64,000 nucleotides of DNA from Cymbidium sinense (Eukaryota > Streptophyta > Magnoliopsida > Asparagales > Orchidaceae), in assembly GCA_021442155.1 (NCBI GenBank), contig CM038214.1:317595001-317659000 (forward strand), in the 5' to 3' direction. The position numbers and the translations under genes are program-made. The notes under the pieces are model-generated. The model did not search any database. It had not been told where the DNA came from and saw only the letters and a list, made by a program, of their open reading frames with translations. Positions 34,403-46,272 of the stretch are shown piece by piece; positions within the stretch are counted from its first letter, which is position 1, and each line of letters opens with the position of its first letter.

Positions 34403-34967
34403 AATTTGGGATGTTCATGAGAAAGCTAACATTATATGGTAAAAAATAGCAAGTGAAATTAAGCAAGTTGCTAAAGATGTGCTTGGAGAATCAAAAGGAA
34501 AAGATTCTTTTAGTAAGAATAGTTGGTGGTGGAGTTAGAGTGTGCAAGAAAAGATAAAACAAAGTATTGTTATAAAACTTAGATAGATGTAAAACTGAGA
34601 ATTGGGAAAGATATAAAGTGGCTGTAGAGATTCTAAGAAAGCAAAATATGATGCAAAAAATTTAGCTTTTAGTGATTTATACAATAGATTAGATAAAAGA
34701 AGGTGAAAGATGTATGTATAAGTTAGCCAAACCAAAGAGATAGGAGAAGTAAAGACATAGTTCAAGTGTAAATTGGATGAAAATAATAAAATGCTTTTTT
34801 AGAAAAGGATATTGAAAATAGGTGGATGAGGTATTTTGATAAACTTTTCAATGAAGGATCTGAAAATGATTGATTTTAACCTTATAACCTAAACAAAATA
34901 GAATTTCATTTTTATCGTCAGTATTAGTAAATCTGAAGTTAATTGAAACTTTTAAAAGAAAAGTAAA
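34403..34967 (+). pseudogene. RTE linker before RT, degenerate
   Basis: Fragments in different frames read ENWERYKVAVE, IKEGERCMYKLAKPK and MRYFDKLFNE. These match the linker of RTE elements that leads into the RT fingers. Many stops and small indels are present. The RT core should follow but the sequence ends in the N gap. Confidence -1.
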
Positions 34968-35067
34968 NNNNNNNNNNNNNNNNNNNNNNNNNNNNNNNNN
35001 NNNNNNNNNNNNNNNNNNNNNNNNNNNNNNNNNNNNNNNNNNNNNNNNNNNNNNNNNNNNNNNNNNN
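34968..35067. other. Assembly gap of 100 N
   Basis: Exactly 100 N, the usual placeholder for a gap of unknown size between contigs. The sequence to the right starts inside a telomere-like array. The orientation of the ~21-kb unit differs between the two sides. Confidence -1.
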
Positions 35068-35165
35068 AAAACCCAACCCAAACCCCAAACCCTAAACTAA
35101 ACCTAAAAACAAATAAATTAAAAGATAAATGTAAACCCTAAAACCTAATAAACCTAAACCCTAAC
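35068..35165 (-). repeat. Array E (CCCTAAA on the + strand), right contig start
   Basis: Short CCCTAAA-like array from the gap to the captured gene fragment. The right contig evidently broke inside the telomere-like repeat. Confidence -1.
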
Positions 35166-35600
35166 AATGGGTAGAACCTTGACGGCAAGATCATCACCAT
35201 CAACCAGGCTTACTCTAGATCTGGCGATGGAGGCGAAGGAGGAGGCGCTTAGAAAGTGGTGGTGGGAGATCTGAGGCTGGTGGATATGGAGGTGGTGGTC
35301 AGAGTAGTGGTGATCATGGAGGTGGGAGGAGCGATGGAGGTTACCGTGGTGGTGGCGGAGGAGAGATTAGGGATATGATGGTGGATCCCACTACTGAAGC
35401 TGGGGTTGTGATGGGAACTAAGAAATTGAAGAACATAACACCATGGAACTATGTCTTTACTAGAGAGCTTCTAATTATCTGGGGTTTTAAATTGCTCTAT
35501 GCATGCTCATTTTTTATCTATGTCAAAACTTGTGTCATAAAAACTTGGTGTGTTACTTGGTTGATGAAATTAAAAATAAAATTAAATAACATAAAATAAA
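35166..35600 (+). pseudogene. Captured glycine-rich RNA-binding protein gene, copy with RRM end
   Basis: Directly after CCCTAAC-type repeats the frame reads NG-stop-NLDGKIITINQAYSRSGDGG, the end of the RRM and the start of the Gly-rich tail of a plant GRP7/8-type protein. It continues with Gly-rich segments in shifting frames (GGYGGGGQSSG, GGGRSDGGYRGGGGG). The following ~200 bases, to a ATTAAAAATAAAATTAAA tail, look like its 3' UTR. Stops at the third codon shown and after GGGA break it. The right contig carries a second copy 1.95 kb further on. Confidence -1.
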
Positions 35601-35927
35601 ATAAATAAACTACACTAGATAAAAATAAAATAAACCTAAATAAAGATAAAAATATAAAATAAAGTAAAATAATTAAAGAAATAAACTAAATTAACTAAAT
35701 AAACCTAAACCCTAAACTCAACCCTAAACCTACAACCCTAAATCATAAACCCAAACCTTAAACCCTAACCCTAAACACTAAATCAAAAAACTTACAAACC
35801 TAAATCCTAAACCCTAAACCTAAAACCCTAAAACAAAACACTAAACCCTAAAAACCTTGAAACTTAAAAACCTACACTTAAACAAAATAAAACCTAAAAA
35901 TAAAAAAAATAAAAAAATCTAAACCTA

Positions 35928-35958
<31 letters not shown>

Positions 35959-37111
35959 TAAAAACCTTAACTAAAACATAAACCTAAACCTAAACCAAAA
36001 CCTAAACGTAAAAATAAAATAAAATAAAAAATAAAAAACTAAACTAAAATAAAATAAATAAAGACCTAAACAAAACTAAAAAATAAAATAAACATAAAAA
36101 AAACTAATAAATAAAAAACTAAACATAAAATAAAAATAAAATAAAGCAAAATAAAATTAAATTAAAACTAAATAAAAAACCTAAACCTAAAAAAAAAATC
36201 TAAAAACCTAAAATAAATAAAATTAAAACCTAAACCCTAAATTAAAGAAACCAAAAAAATAAAAATAAAATAAATGAAAACCTAAAATAAACTAAACTAT
36301 AAAAAATAAAACCTAAACTAAACCTAAACCCAAACCTAAACCTAAATAAAATAAATAAACTAAAATAAACCTAAAATTAAAATAAAATAAAACCTAAAAT
36401 AAACCTAAAATAAAACCTAAACCTAAACTTAAAATAAAAAATAAACCTAAACCTAAAATAAAATAAAATAAAACTAAACTAAAAAAATATACATAAACCT
36501 AAACCGACCTAAAAAAATAAAATAAAAATAAACTAAACTAAAAAAAAAATAAACTAAAATAAATAAAATAAACTAAATAAACCTAAACTAAAATTTTATA
36601 AAAAATCTAAACCATAAACCTAAATCCTAAATCTTAAACCCTAAACTAAAGAACCCTAAAACTAACCCAAACCTAAACACTAAACCTAAAAAACCTAAAC
36701 CTAAATGCTAACCCTAACTAAACCTAAATAAACCCTAACCTAAACCTAAACCCTAAACCTAAACCCTAAACTAAACACTAAACTAACCCTAAACCCTAAA
36801 CCCTAAAAACCATAATCCTAAAAAATAAAATAAAAACCTAAACCTAAACCTAAAAATAAAATATAAACTTAAACCTAAAAAAACAAAAAATAAAACTAAC
36901 AAAAAATAAACCTCATAAAAAAAATAAACTAAACTAAAAAAAACCTAAACTAAATAAAAAAATCTAAAATAAATAAATTGCTAAATAAAATAAAATTAAC
37001 TTAAATAAAAATAAAAAATAAAATAAACTCAAATAAGTAAAATATAAAATAAATAAACTAAATAAACCAAAACCTACTAATTTTATTATAAAAACCCTAA
37101 ACCCTAAATCT
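35601..37111 (-). repeat. Array E, degenerate CCCTAAA array
   Basis: Array of CCCTAAA, CCTAAA and TAAAATAAA variants, the reverse of the left-contig array, with the + strand nearly free of G. CCCTAAA-dense blocks lie at about 35700-35870 and 36600-36820. The tag CCTACTAATTTTATTATAAAAACC near 37072 is the reverse of the AAATTAGTAGG tag in the left array. No gene. Confidence -1.
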
Positions 37112-37510
37112 TAAACCCTAAATGAAGGTGAAGGTGGCGCTTAGTAGTGGTGGTGGGGATGAGGTGCGGTGAATATGAGGTGGTGGTTGGATAGTGATTA
37201 TGGAGGTGGGAAGAATTGAGGACCTAGTAGTGGCAGTGGGAAAGATCAGGGATATGATGGTGGATCCTACTACTTGAGAGGCTGGGGTGGTTCTGATGGG
37301 AACTCAAGAAACTGAAGAATGACTGATTTGATCTGCTGCTTATGGAACTGTGTCTTTATAGTAGAAACGGTTCTACTTATCTAGGGTTTTTGATTTGCTC
37401 TAAGAGTTCACATTTTTATCTACATTGTCTTAGAAAACTTAAGGTGCTACTTGGTTGATGAAATAAAAAAGAAGAAATGGTGAATCTGAATTTTTTCTCT
37501 ATTAAAGAAA
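37112..37510 (+). pseudogene. Captured glycine-rich RNA-binding protein gene, copy with C-terminus and 3' UTR
   Basis: This copy starts within the Gly-rich region and keeps the natural end: GYDGGSYYLRGWGGSDGNSRN and stop at about 37305, as expected at the C-terminus of a plant GRP. It is followed by about 200 bases of UTR-like sequence that also occurs after the 35166 copy (GGAACT(G/A)TGTCTTTA and ACTTGGTTGATGAAAT). Internal stops and indels disable it. It corresponds in position to 14210-14566 of the left contig, and both are flanked by telomere-like repeats. Confidence -1.
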
Positions 37511-37774
37511 AAAACATAAACCCTAAATCCTAAACAAAAACTTAAACCCTTAACTGAAACCTAAACTTTAAAACCTAAACCCTAAACCCTAAACCCTAAA
37601 CCCTAAAACCATAAACCCTAAACCCTAAAGCCTATAACTCTAAACCCTAAGCCCCCTAAACCATAAACCATAAACTAATCCTAAACCCTAAACCCTAAAC
37701 TAATCCTAAACCCTAAACCATAAACCAACCCTAAACCCTAACCCTAAACCCTAAACCCTAATCCCTAAACATCG
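37511..37774 (-). repeat. Array E, CCCTAAA block next to block D
   Basis: Dense CCCTAAACCCTAAA runs with variants, equivalent to 13755-14209 of the left contig in reverse. Confidence -1.
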
Positions 37775-37914
37775 AATAAAGATGCCATTAGGAGTAGATC
37801 TAAAGAATGACCTAATCCTAACATAGTTAGTTATGGTAGAAAAGAAAATGTCTTCAAGTGACTTTCCCTTGGTTAATAGAGATTTGAATACCCTAAAACT
37901 TAACCCTAAATCAT
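37775..37914 (-). repeat. Conserved spacer between arrays E and D
   Basis: Reverse-complement match to 13632-13750: an AAAGATGCCATTAGGAGTAG segment, then GACCTAATCCTAA, then ATTTGAATACCCTAAA. It links the telomere-like array to block D in both contigs. In the third unit (59060) it is absent. Confidence -1.
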
Positions 37915-39330
37915 ATTATATTACCACATATTATTGTATAATGTAGCATCATATATTTGAGCATGTAGTGATGTGTTTCTGGATGTTATAAGATATTTTG
38001 AAATGTTTTAGTCAATTATGATATCTATCTATATTAATATAAATCATAAAATATTGATTTAAATATCGATGATGAAATTTATTAAATTTGAAGTGGGAAT
38101 TAGGTTGTTGTACCAAAGGTGTGCTACTAGTCTAAAAAAGTAAGATTTTATGTTCAAAATAAATATTATATGTTGTAGCATAGTATAACATCATATATCA
38201 TTATATATTATTCTGTGCATTTTAAATTCTTTTAGTATTTTACATTCATGTAGTCTAGTCTACACTAGCATTATTTATAAAAATGTTGATTTAGACTTTA
38301 AAATGGCAGAATTTGGCCAAATTCATAATAGGTAGAGCAGATCATAATATGTTTCAATTTAAAAATATGTAAGTGATAATGATTAAAATATATAGTTTTA
38401 TTATTTAGACTAATTTTATGAATTTTTTCTTAAGCAATCCCTTGTGATGTGATATACAATATAATATAATTTAATATGTTATATATATAACATAGGATGC
38501 CATAATAGTGTAGCATCATAGCACCATTGTGTGTATTACTACTTGTTGTATAACATATTTTAGTTTGTTATAGTATGATGTAGTGGAGTTTGTATTGGTA
38601 TAATTCATAAAAAATACTAATTTGTAGGCCGAGATGATGGGATTTGGCCAAATTTAAGGCTAGTTTTAGGGAACATCATTGGGGGTGTGCTATGGTGTGT
38701 CATTTAATTAAAAGAATGGAATTTTGTATCCAAAATAAATGTTCATTTTTCAACCAAATTTTATAAATTTTTTGCTTAAAGTGATTCATTGTAAGGTGTA
38801 ATGCAAGAAAATAGATTATATGAAAGCATATTAAAATATAATGAACATAAAAAATCACTTCACATATATATGAATGTGGTGGTGTGTTACTAAATGTTTA
38901 GTATGTTTTTTTCTTTTTATTTATGTTGGGTTAAAACTCACAAAAAAGTTAGTTTGAAGGTTAAGATGGAAGAATTTGGCCAAATTCATGGCACACACCA
39001 AGAAGCAACAACACCAAAATTATGCTATTTTGTACCATTTCTAATTGAAAATAACAATTTTACATCCAAAATGAACATTATTCATATTTTGAGAAAATTT
39101 TGGTATTTGTTCCTTTTAAGTGATTTTAATGAGGTGTAATGTTAGACAATATATTATATTATAGCAAATAACATATAACATCATATATTATAATATAATA
39201 TAGTGTGTTAATTCACTATAATATGTTTAGCATGATATTGTATAATTAGTTTGAGCTTGCACCATCACAAAGCATAAAATGTTGATTACAATGTTAAGAT
39301 GATGTAATTTGAATGAGTAAATTGTTAGGC
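37915..39330 (-). repeat. Block D: AT-rich monomers with GGCC-centred palindrome
   Basis: GAATTTGGCCAAATTC occurs at 38309-38324 and 38972-38987, with a variant at about 38641-38655, so spacing is about 332-335 bp. Each copy is followed by similar AT-rich sequence. No gene is recognised. Confidence -1.
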
Positions 39331-41795
39331 TTTTGGTTGAAGTATTAAAGATGTGCATAAAAGAAGAAATCGATTTGATGAGAATTCCATGTCAAGGACA
39401 TGGAGGGAGATCTAGGGACATGCATTGGACATGATAAGTGAGGTGTCTATGTCGGGCATAGAAGAAAAAATCTAGGGGATAAGGTTTGAATTTGATTTAA
39501 TTATATTATTTATCGAAAGAAGATCCGTTGGGGATAAGAATCTATAATCCACTGGGGATTATCATTGAATCAACTTTAATTTGATTTGTCTTAATTGATG
39601 TGGAGGCATATCTGCTAAAGATATGGGCTCGAGTCCACTAAGGATCGGGTATATGAACCTTTCACTAGCAGCTATCCAGGGATTGGGATTTTAGTTTGAT
39701 TTCATAGATTTGTTTAGGGATGTATCCACTGGGAGTAAGAGTTTGGTTGGATTTCTTTGATTTAGACTCTACTTGGGGAGTTGGTTTAATTTTTCTTCAC
39801 TATGGAGGTTCGTTTTGAATTTGAATTATTTGCTCGACTTATTTATATATGATTTGCAGCTCCACTGGAGGGGAAGGGTGTGATATAACTCCACTGGGAA
39901 AATCATTTTGGATTTAATTTAATCTGAGTTAATATATGGACCCTGTCGGTGTGCGATGGACCACTAAGAAGGGCCTATATTAGCCTTAACTTACCTCAAG
40001 TTTACAAATCCAAAGAGATAATCTACCTGTGGGGGTAGCTAGCCAACTAAGGGTTTCCTTGGTGCAAGATGGAAGAAGAAGGCATAGCAGACTTACATCT
40101 TTCAAAGCAAGGAACAATCACTAGGGTGACTTGATGGATGCACAATAAATCAAATCTAACCTATGGCGACTATTGAGTTAATGCTGTTGAGGACTTATGT
40201 CAACTCAAAAGTAGTCAAGAATAATTTGATCTTAATTTCATGTGATTTGATATGATTTATTTATTTTAGTTTGATTTTGAATTCGACATATCATTGGGAT
40301 GTGAGCTCACCAAATTTGATAGATTTAATTTATGGACCATGTTGATGAAGGTGGACCGAAGGGGCTATATCGACTTGTCCTATCTAGATTTACAAATCCA
40401 AAGGGATAGTCTATGGGGGTAGAGCTAGCCAACCTAAGGGATTTTCTTTTGCAGTCGCAGTTAGAAGAAGGCATAGATTTACATCTTCTAAAGCGGGAAG
40501 AACCTCTAGGGTGACTTGTTGACAAAGAAATTAAACTCGACTTAGGGGAGACTATTGAGTGAATCCTTGGACTTATATCAACTCAAGAGTAGTCAGGCGA
40601 TTCTAATAGAGAGTTTTTCTCACACTGCCTTAAAGATAGGATGCCTTCTTGGGAAAATGCACCACTATGGGTGCCCTCCTAATCCACAAGTGAATATATA
40701 TTTTATTTATATGTTTGCGTGGACCCTGTTGGTGTGCAAGAGACCACACTGAAAAGGGACTTTGTAGGCCTTGACCTATCTTAGATTTACTTGTCCAAGA
40801 GAATCGCACATCCAGATGGATTCTCCAACCACAATGGTTACTAGAAAGTGAACTATCCAATGACATAGTAATCAAGGTAGTGTCTAAATAGGGTCACAAA
40901 GGACATGATCCAAATATAGTGCCCATAGGGATGGCTGAGGCATTATCTTGAGGCCTAAAAAAAAAGAAAGCCTATAGGTGTATGGTGGCCAAGCAAGAAA
41001 GTGAAGCAGACTTACATCCATGATTGTATCCTATGGTGTGAGAACCAACCAACCTAAGGTGTATCCATCAGCATGAGTGGGGTATCTGTCATTATACTGA
41101 GAATGAACCAACCTAAGGTGCCCATTACTGTGGAATGATCAATCTGGAAAGAAAGCATGGAGGCTTACAACTTTCCAAGTGGAACTGATCATCGAGAGAG
41201 TCAATCATCGGTGGGATAGATGCTATCTAACCTATAGTGACTACTAAGCAAGGAGCCCCAAGGATGGACTGGACCTGACTTGAAGCAGAAAGGAGGGAAG
41301 GAGCCACTATAAGACTTATCCTAAACTTTAAATATACTCAACCCAATCAGTGCATGAAGGCTAATCTAAGAAGAAAGCATAGCAGACTCACATCCTCTTA
41401 AATGAAGCCAACATGAGGTAGCTTACTGGCCACGCATTAAGGCCTCCCAACTAATAAGGTGCTTGTCGGTGTGCAGTGGCCAAGTATGGAAGGAAAGCGT
41501 AACATACTTACATCCTCCAAAGCAAGAAGACCTGGTGACACACAAGGTACATCACCTGACCCAGAGTGAGTGAGTGCATTATCTCAACAGAGAGTAACCC
41601 AAGATAAAAGATATGTGTTTATTTTATATGTTTGTGTGTAGTTTGTGTTTTGTGTTGTGTCGATGAAGGATAGGATGCCCTTTCGGGTTCTTACACCTAA
41701 ACACATTGTGGCAGATTCACAAATAAGAATACTTTCAACATGGAAGAGATTGAATTTGAAATGGAATTTTCATTGATGATAATTATTTTCAAATA
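39331..41795 (-). repeat. Block C: non-coding, CCACTGGGGA motifs
   Basis: Reverse of the left block C. TCCACTGGGGATTAT, TCCACTAAGGATCGGG, TCCACTGGGAGTAAG and similar motifs recur along it, with the ~420-bp subrepeats around GAGTAGTCA. Only one copy is present here, against two in the left contig. The end nearest integrase carries the conserved GTTCTTACAC at about 41690. No gene. Confidence -1.
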
Positions 41796-43040
41796 TAATT
41801 TATAATATTTCTTTAAGTAGAGCCTATTGATTGGATGCATTGGGCATTATCCCTTATGATTAATAAGTTGATAAGACCCTCCTTAGTAGGTCTTCTCTAT
41901 GGCAAAAGGGCCTTCCCAAGTTAGTTCAAACTTGCCTCCCATCTTATGAAGAGCAACAATCGGTCTCCTTATAGCTAAAATAAACTCTCTTACTTGAAAA
42001 GCTCTAGGACAAACTAACTTGTTGTGAGCTTGAATTATTTTAGCATTGTGCAACTCGAGGTTTTGGCATGCTCATAGGTGTCTCTCCTCAACACCTTCGA
42101 GCTCTTCTAACCGCAACTTGGCATTCCACTTTATTATGATCTTGCTACCCATAGCTATCCTTAGTGATGGGAGTTGGACTTCTAATGGTAGAACAACTTC
42201 AGACTCATACACTAAGGAGAAAGGAATAGACTGAGTTGGAGTTCTATATGTGGTGCGATAGGCCCACAAGGCTCCAACTAACTGCTCATGCCACTATCGC
42301 TTATTATTGTCGAGTGTCATCTTTAATATTTAGATGATAGTTTTGTTGAAGGCAATTGTTAAGCAGTTTTCCCTGGGGTAGAATATCTCCAGTCTATGTT
42401 GTGTCTCCGGGAAAAATTTTTGATCTCAGTGCTCTTGAATGCATTACCATTATCAAATATAATTCATCGAGGCACTCTGAACCAATATACGATATGGTTC
42501 CTAATAAATTGGAGCACATGCTGAGCTATGACCTCTTTGTGCAAAATTGCCTTCACCCATTTGGAAAAGTAGTTAGTATAAGCTAAGATGAATCAATGAC
42601 CCTTGGAAGAAGGAGGATCAATTGGACCTACAATGTCAGTACCCCCAACACTCAAATAGCCATGAGGCCAATGTAGGAAATGTTGGCTGGTTGGTGTAGG
42701 ACCACACCGTGTATTTGACATTGGTCGCATATCCTAGTCGTATCTATGTAATCTTTGATCATTGATGACCTGTAGTATCCCAGTCTCTTGATCTTGGCTT
42801 TCATCTTGAGGATTTTGGCTCCACATAATCGAGTGTACCTCGGTCATGATCTTATCTTGTGCTTTTCTAAATAATGTAACCACATATGATTGAAAGATTG
42901 TTGGCATAAGACACCATCCACAAGAGCATAGGAAAGTGCTCTCGTTCATCGATGGGCTTGGGACTTCTCTTGAGGTAGTTTGCCTTTATTTAAGTAATCC
43001 ATGAATGGTTGCCTCCAATCTTACTCCTCATCCTTCTTGG
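41796..43040 (-). pseudogene. Gypsy integrase, nearly full length, inactive
   Basis: Read on the - strand: DWRQ-type linker and a degraded zinc finger (42734-43020), CDQCQIH, a frameshifted WG-TDIVGPID with the first catalytic Asp (about 42635), FRVPR-stop-IIFDNGNAF with the second catalytic Asp (about 42460), MWAYRT and SLVYESEVVLPLEVQLPSLR (42072-42269), then RAFQVRE, MGGKFELTWEGPFAI with the GPF/Y module, and LYLKK at about 41813. It integrates element DNA into chromosomes in living relatives. Several shifts and stops kill this copy, but unlike the left copy the core is present. No chromodomain is seen. Confidence -1.
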
Positions 43041-43620
43041 CAATGGAAACCTCCCCTCAAAGAGAGTACTTTTGATGAGTTCAATATCAATAAGGGATAA
43101 GACTTGTCTATGGACCTTTATTGATATGGACTCATCCTCGACATGCCAACTCTTGGCAAGCTTAGCTAAAGCATACTACTGTGTTCTCTCCTCGAGGAAT
43201 CTTATAAATAATAACCTCTGGGATTTAGGCCAATAACTCCATGGCGTACTTGGTAGTGACGGAGCTTGGGCTTTATAATCTTATAGAACCCAACGATTTG
43301 GTTGATAACTAACTGAGAATCCTCAAAGAAGTTGATATTCTGGATGTTTAGAGTAACGGCTAACTCTAGACCAACAATCAGAGCCTCATATTCGCTTCAT
43401 TATTGGTGTATTGAATGATGATATGAGAATCTCATCACATAGTGGTCCAGAGTTAAGAGACTATTCCTACCCCTGCCATTCATGGAATAGTAGATTGTGG
43501 TTCTTCTCCTCTTTGAGAGGAAGTCGCACCATCAAAGAACATCTTCCAGCAGGGAATGCTATTATCCCTTATATTCATGATTTTCCATTAGGGAGATCAT
43601 CACTAAGTTGAGAGTCAGCA
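43041..43620 (-). pseudogene. Second RNase H domain (Tat lineage), degenerate
   Basis: The - strand reads MFFDGATSSQRGEE, then LTLDHYVMRFSYH, SEYEALIVGLELAVTLNIQN, EDSQLVINQIVGFYK, and a frameshifted tail. The middle motif keeps Glu (SEYEA), which the left copy has lost. It lies between the connection domain and integrase, as expected for the extra RNase H of Tat/Ogre elements. Multiple shifts and stops. Confidence -1.
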
Positions 43621-43639
43621 GAAAGTAGGTGTGCTATTA

Positions 43640-44120
43640 AGAAATCCTCTAGCGCTTATCCTTTCACCACATGGAGGGGTATGAAGGTAATGTCAAACTG
43701 CGAGAGGATCATGGACTGTTGTGCCAACTGTCTGGATACCGTTAGCCGTGTTATGATATACTATAGTGGATTAATCCTAGAGATTAAATTCACCTTATAA
43801 GGAAGCATGTAGTGTTGTAGCTTTTGGGATGCAAAGATTAAAAACTAGGCAATGCTTATCAATGGATAATTAGCCTCGGTTGGTTAGATGATAGCTTAGC
43901 TAGAGTGCATTTTCTTCCCTTCATCATTGCTTGGGAAACAAAGCACCAAGGGAGTCATCTAACATAGTAGTGTAAAGTATGAGTGCTTTCTAGGATAGGG
44001 GGCTAGAAGATGATCATCGTAATGCTTGATGTCTTTGAAGGCATGCTCACACTTGTCATCCCACTTAAACTTGCCATCCTTTTTGACAAGTGCTGAGAAT
44101 GGCTGACATCTTCCTTATAG
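43640..44120 (-). pseudogene. RT connection and first RNase H-like domain, degenerate
   Basis: The - strand reads ALVKKDGKFKWDDKCEHAF, then degraded sequence, LIFASQKLQHYMLPYKVNLI and FDITFIPLHVVKG. This is the domain joined directly to RT in gypsy polyproteins. A small deletion in the middle and several stops disable it. Confidence -1.
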
Positions 44121-45110
44121 GTTGGATTTAAAGCAACTTAGATATGCCAACCGCTCTTGAAATGATCTTAGTTGAGTTAAACTTTTAGGGGGTGGCATTT
44201 AATATCTCGATCTTCTCCGAATTGATTTTGATTCCTTGGTGTCAGACAACAAACCCAAAGAATTTCCCGGAAGCTACTTTGAATGCACACTTCAAGGGGT
44301 TCCTTTTGAGGTTAAATTATCTTAACTATTCAAAAATGACTCTGAAGTCAAAGAGATGGTCTTCCTTTCCTCTAATTTTGACCATGAGATCATCGACATA
44401 ACTCGACTTGATGATGAATGAGTTCATTGAAGATTGAGTCATAGCATTGGTATGCGGCATTTTAAGGCTAAAGGCATGACCTTATAATAGATTTTGATCG
44501 GTTCTAAAAGTAGTGTTTCTTTCATCTTCAAGGCCATCTTTATTTGGTTATATCCGGAGTCATCCATGAAAGAGAAGATTATGAGATGAGGCAATGTCCA
44601 CCATCAGCTTTAAGATTGGTAGTGGAAATTCATCTTTTGAACATGCTTTATTTAAATCCCTAAAATTATCACATATGTGAATTTGGCCATTCTTTTTCTT
44701 AATTGGGATGATGTTGGCTAACCAGGTAGGGTATTTTTCTTTCCGGATGAAGCCAGCATTGATCAATTTCTTGACTTTATAAATGACTTGTTGTTCTAGG
44801 TCTAATTGCATGTTTCTAGGAGCTTGCTTGATAGGGTTAGCAGTAGGATCTATTACTAGTTTATGGACCACTATGTCAGGAGCCAATCCAGGTATCTCTT
44901 CATAACTCCATGAAAAGTAGTCTATAAACTCAATCAATAGCCTAACTAAGTCATTAGTTTTAATTTTATTCAACAAAGAACCGACGAGCGTGGATCTTCC
45001 TCAGTTCCTAAGCTGATTTTCTTGAGCTCATCGATGGTTGACTTGATCTCTTTTTTGAACTCTAGTAGTGCATCTTTGACTTCAAAATCATGATCATCAA
45101 GTTCTAAGAC
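44121..45110 (-). pseudogene. Reverse transcriptase with YVDD box, degenerate
   Basis: The 5' half is open from 44976 to 44560: KTNDLVRLLIEF, FSWSYEEIPGLAPDI, VIDPTANPIKQ, FIRKEKYPTWLANIIPIKKK, a ICDNFRDLNKAC block (the RDLN motif) and MVDIASSHNLL. After a frameshift the palm continues with KMALKMKETLLL and SYVDDLMV; the YVDD codons are at 44389-44400. A LAYLSCFKSN-like thumb block follows. This is the most complete RT in the window. It would copy element RNA to DNA, but the frame is broken at several points. Confidence -1.
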
Positions 45111-46266
45111 AACTCCTCATATGAGTTAATGTGATCTGAATAGAACCTATAAGATTCCAAATGATTGGTGATGACTAAGTAGTAATTATCATCATCGATT
45201 GGACCCACTATACTGAATTTTAGTCTCGATCTTGCTTGCGAGCTTTTGCATTTGTTCTTCCATATTCCTTCAAAGTAGTCTAACCTATACTTTTACTGAA
45301 TATGTGGTATAAAGCCTTTATTTACTAAATTATGAACATAAGGCAAGTATCAATCAAAAGGTAATTCTATTAAATCTTTATATGAATCATCCTCAAGTTC
45401 TACATCAACTTCTTGACTTGAGGATGATGCTCCCGAAAAGAACCTGAGTCTTCACACATGGATGACTTAGGGGCTTTCTTAACTACCAAAACCTCAACTT
45501 TTTTAAAGGAAAGTGGGGTTAGAGCTAAGGCTCCCAACTGATTCCTAACTATTTCACATATAGAATTGGATACACTTATGCTTTGCTTTGGAGCCTGGGA
45601 TTCATCACTATCTTGCTCAAGTGTCACCTCTAAGGGAATCTATTGTCAAGAAGAGTTGGCTGGTGTGCTAACCATATAAGACTCATCCTATGAACTAGAT
45701 TCTAAGTCTATATGGATAGTAGGTGTACTCCTAATAGTTGGGACATATTTTCTATTAGGTGGCCAATAAGGAGGTTTTCCACCCGACCTCACGAAATGGC
45801 CTCTTCTTCTAGTGGAGGTCAGGTCATCCTACCCATATGTTGAATAGCGAACTATGGGTGGAATCTAATGTTAGACTCCACTTCCTCCTCCAAGTCTATT
45901 TTTGCTCCCTTTTATTTTCTTTTTCATTTTATCTTTTCTTTTCTTTTTCTTTTTCTTTTTTCTTTTATTTTTAAACTTTGGCCAAGTTCATGCGAATAGA
46001 CTTGTTGATTTTGAGGGAGTTAGTAAGCCGCATCCTCATATTTTCTGACCTCGTGAACTGTAAATGGCTTGAGATCTCCTTTGACATAGTAGGTGATCCC
46101 ACCTCTCCTGAACTTCATACCTGAGAGTAGAGAGGATGGAACTATGTTGTTCTCATGTATCCATGGTCTCCCAATCAAAGATTATTAAGATGTATCCAAG
46201 TCTATAATGTGAAACTTGGCTTCAGTCTTCCAATCATCTATCTCCAAAGGCAACACAATGGGGCCT
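45111..46266 (-). pseudogene. Protease second half and acidic linker, degenerate
   Basis: The - strand reads from the insertion point: APIVLPLEIDDWKTEAKFHI, then a degraded form of the NALLGRPWIH motif, the Lys/Glu microsatellite (45895-45975), and a linker with TLEQDSDESQAPKQSISVSN (45400-45627). It is a direct relative of 3946-5015. Joined to the end of 54168, it would restore one protease frame, which shows the LTR between them is an insertion and not part of the gene. Confidence -1.
45895..45975 (-). repeat. TTTTTC/TTTTCTT microsatellite in the pol linker
   Basis: Pyrimidine-rich on the + strand, encoding the Lys/Glu tract on the - strand; the same tract as 4245-4338. Confidence -1.
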
Positions 46267-46272
46267 AAGGCC
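46267..46272 (+). repeat. Target-site copy AAGGCC, left of L2
   Basis: AAGGCC directly before the LTR start TATTAACC. It matches 54162-54167 on the other side. Confidence -1.

Larger units (their letters stand above)
33441..34967 (+). mobile_element. RTE-type LINE, 5' part, cut by the assembly gap
   Basis: The sequence matches the widespread plant RTE LINE: a GGGTTCCCACATTATGGATGG-like leader, an apurinic endonuclease domain and the linker before reverse transcriptase. The RT itself is not present; the contig ends at 34967. No target duplication can be judged. The upstream border (about 33440) is approximate. Confidence -1.

Noticed and set aside
13609..37774. Head-to-head TTTAGGG...CCCTAAA arrangement as an ancient chromosome end fusion
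   Set aside because: The two arrays are about 15 kb apart, each is part of a repeating 21-22 kb unit, and an assembly gap with a contig flip lies between them. A third array at 56889 has the same strand as the second.
42046..42234. Open frame on the + strand at 42046 and its relative at 63157
   Set aside because: Antisense to the integrase C-terminal region, which explains its conservation between the two copies.
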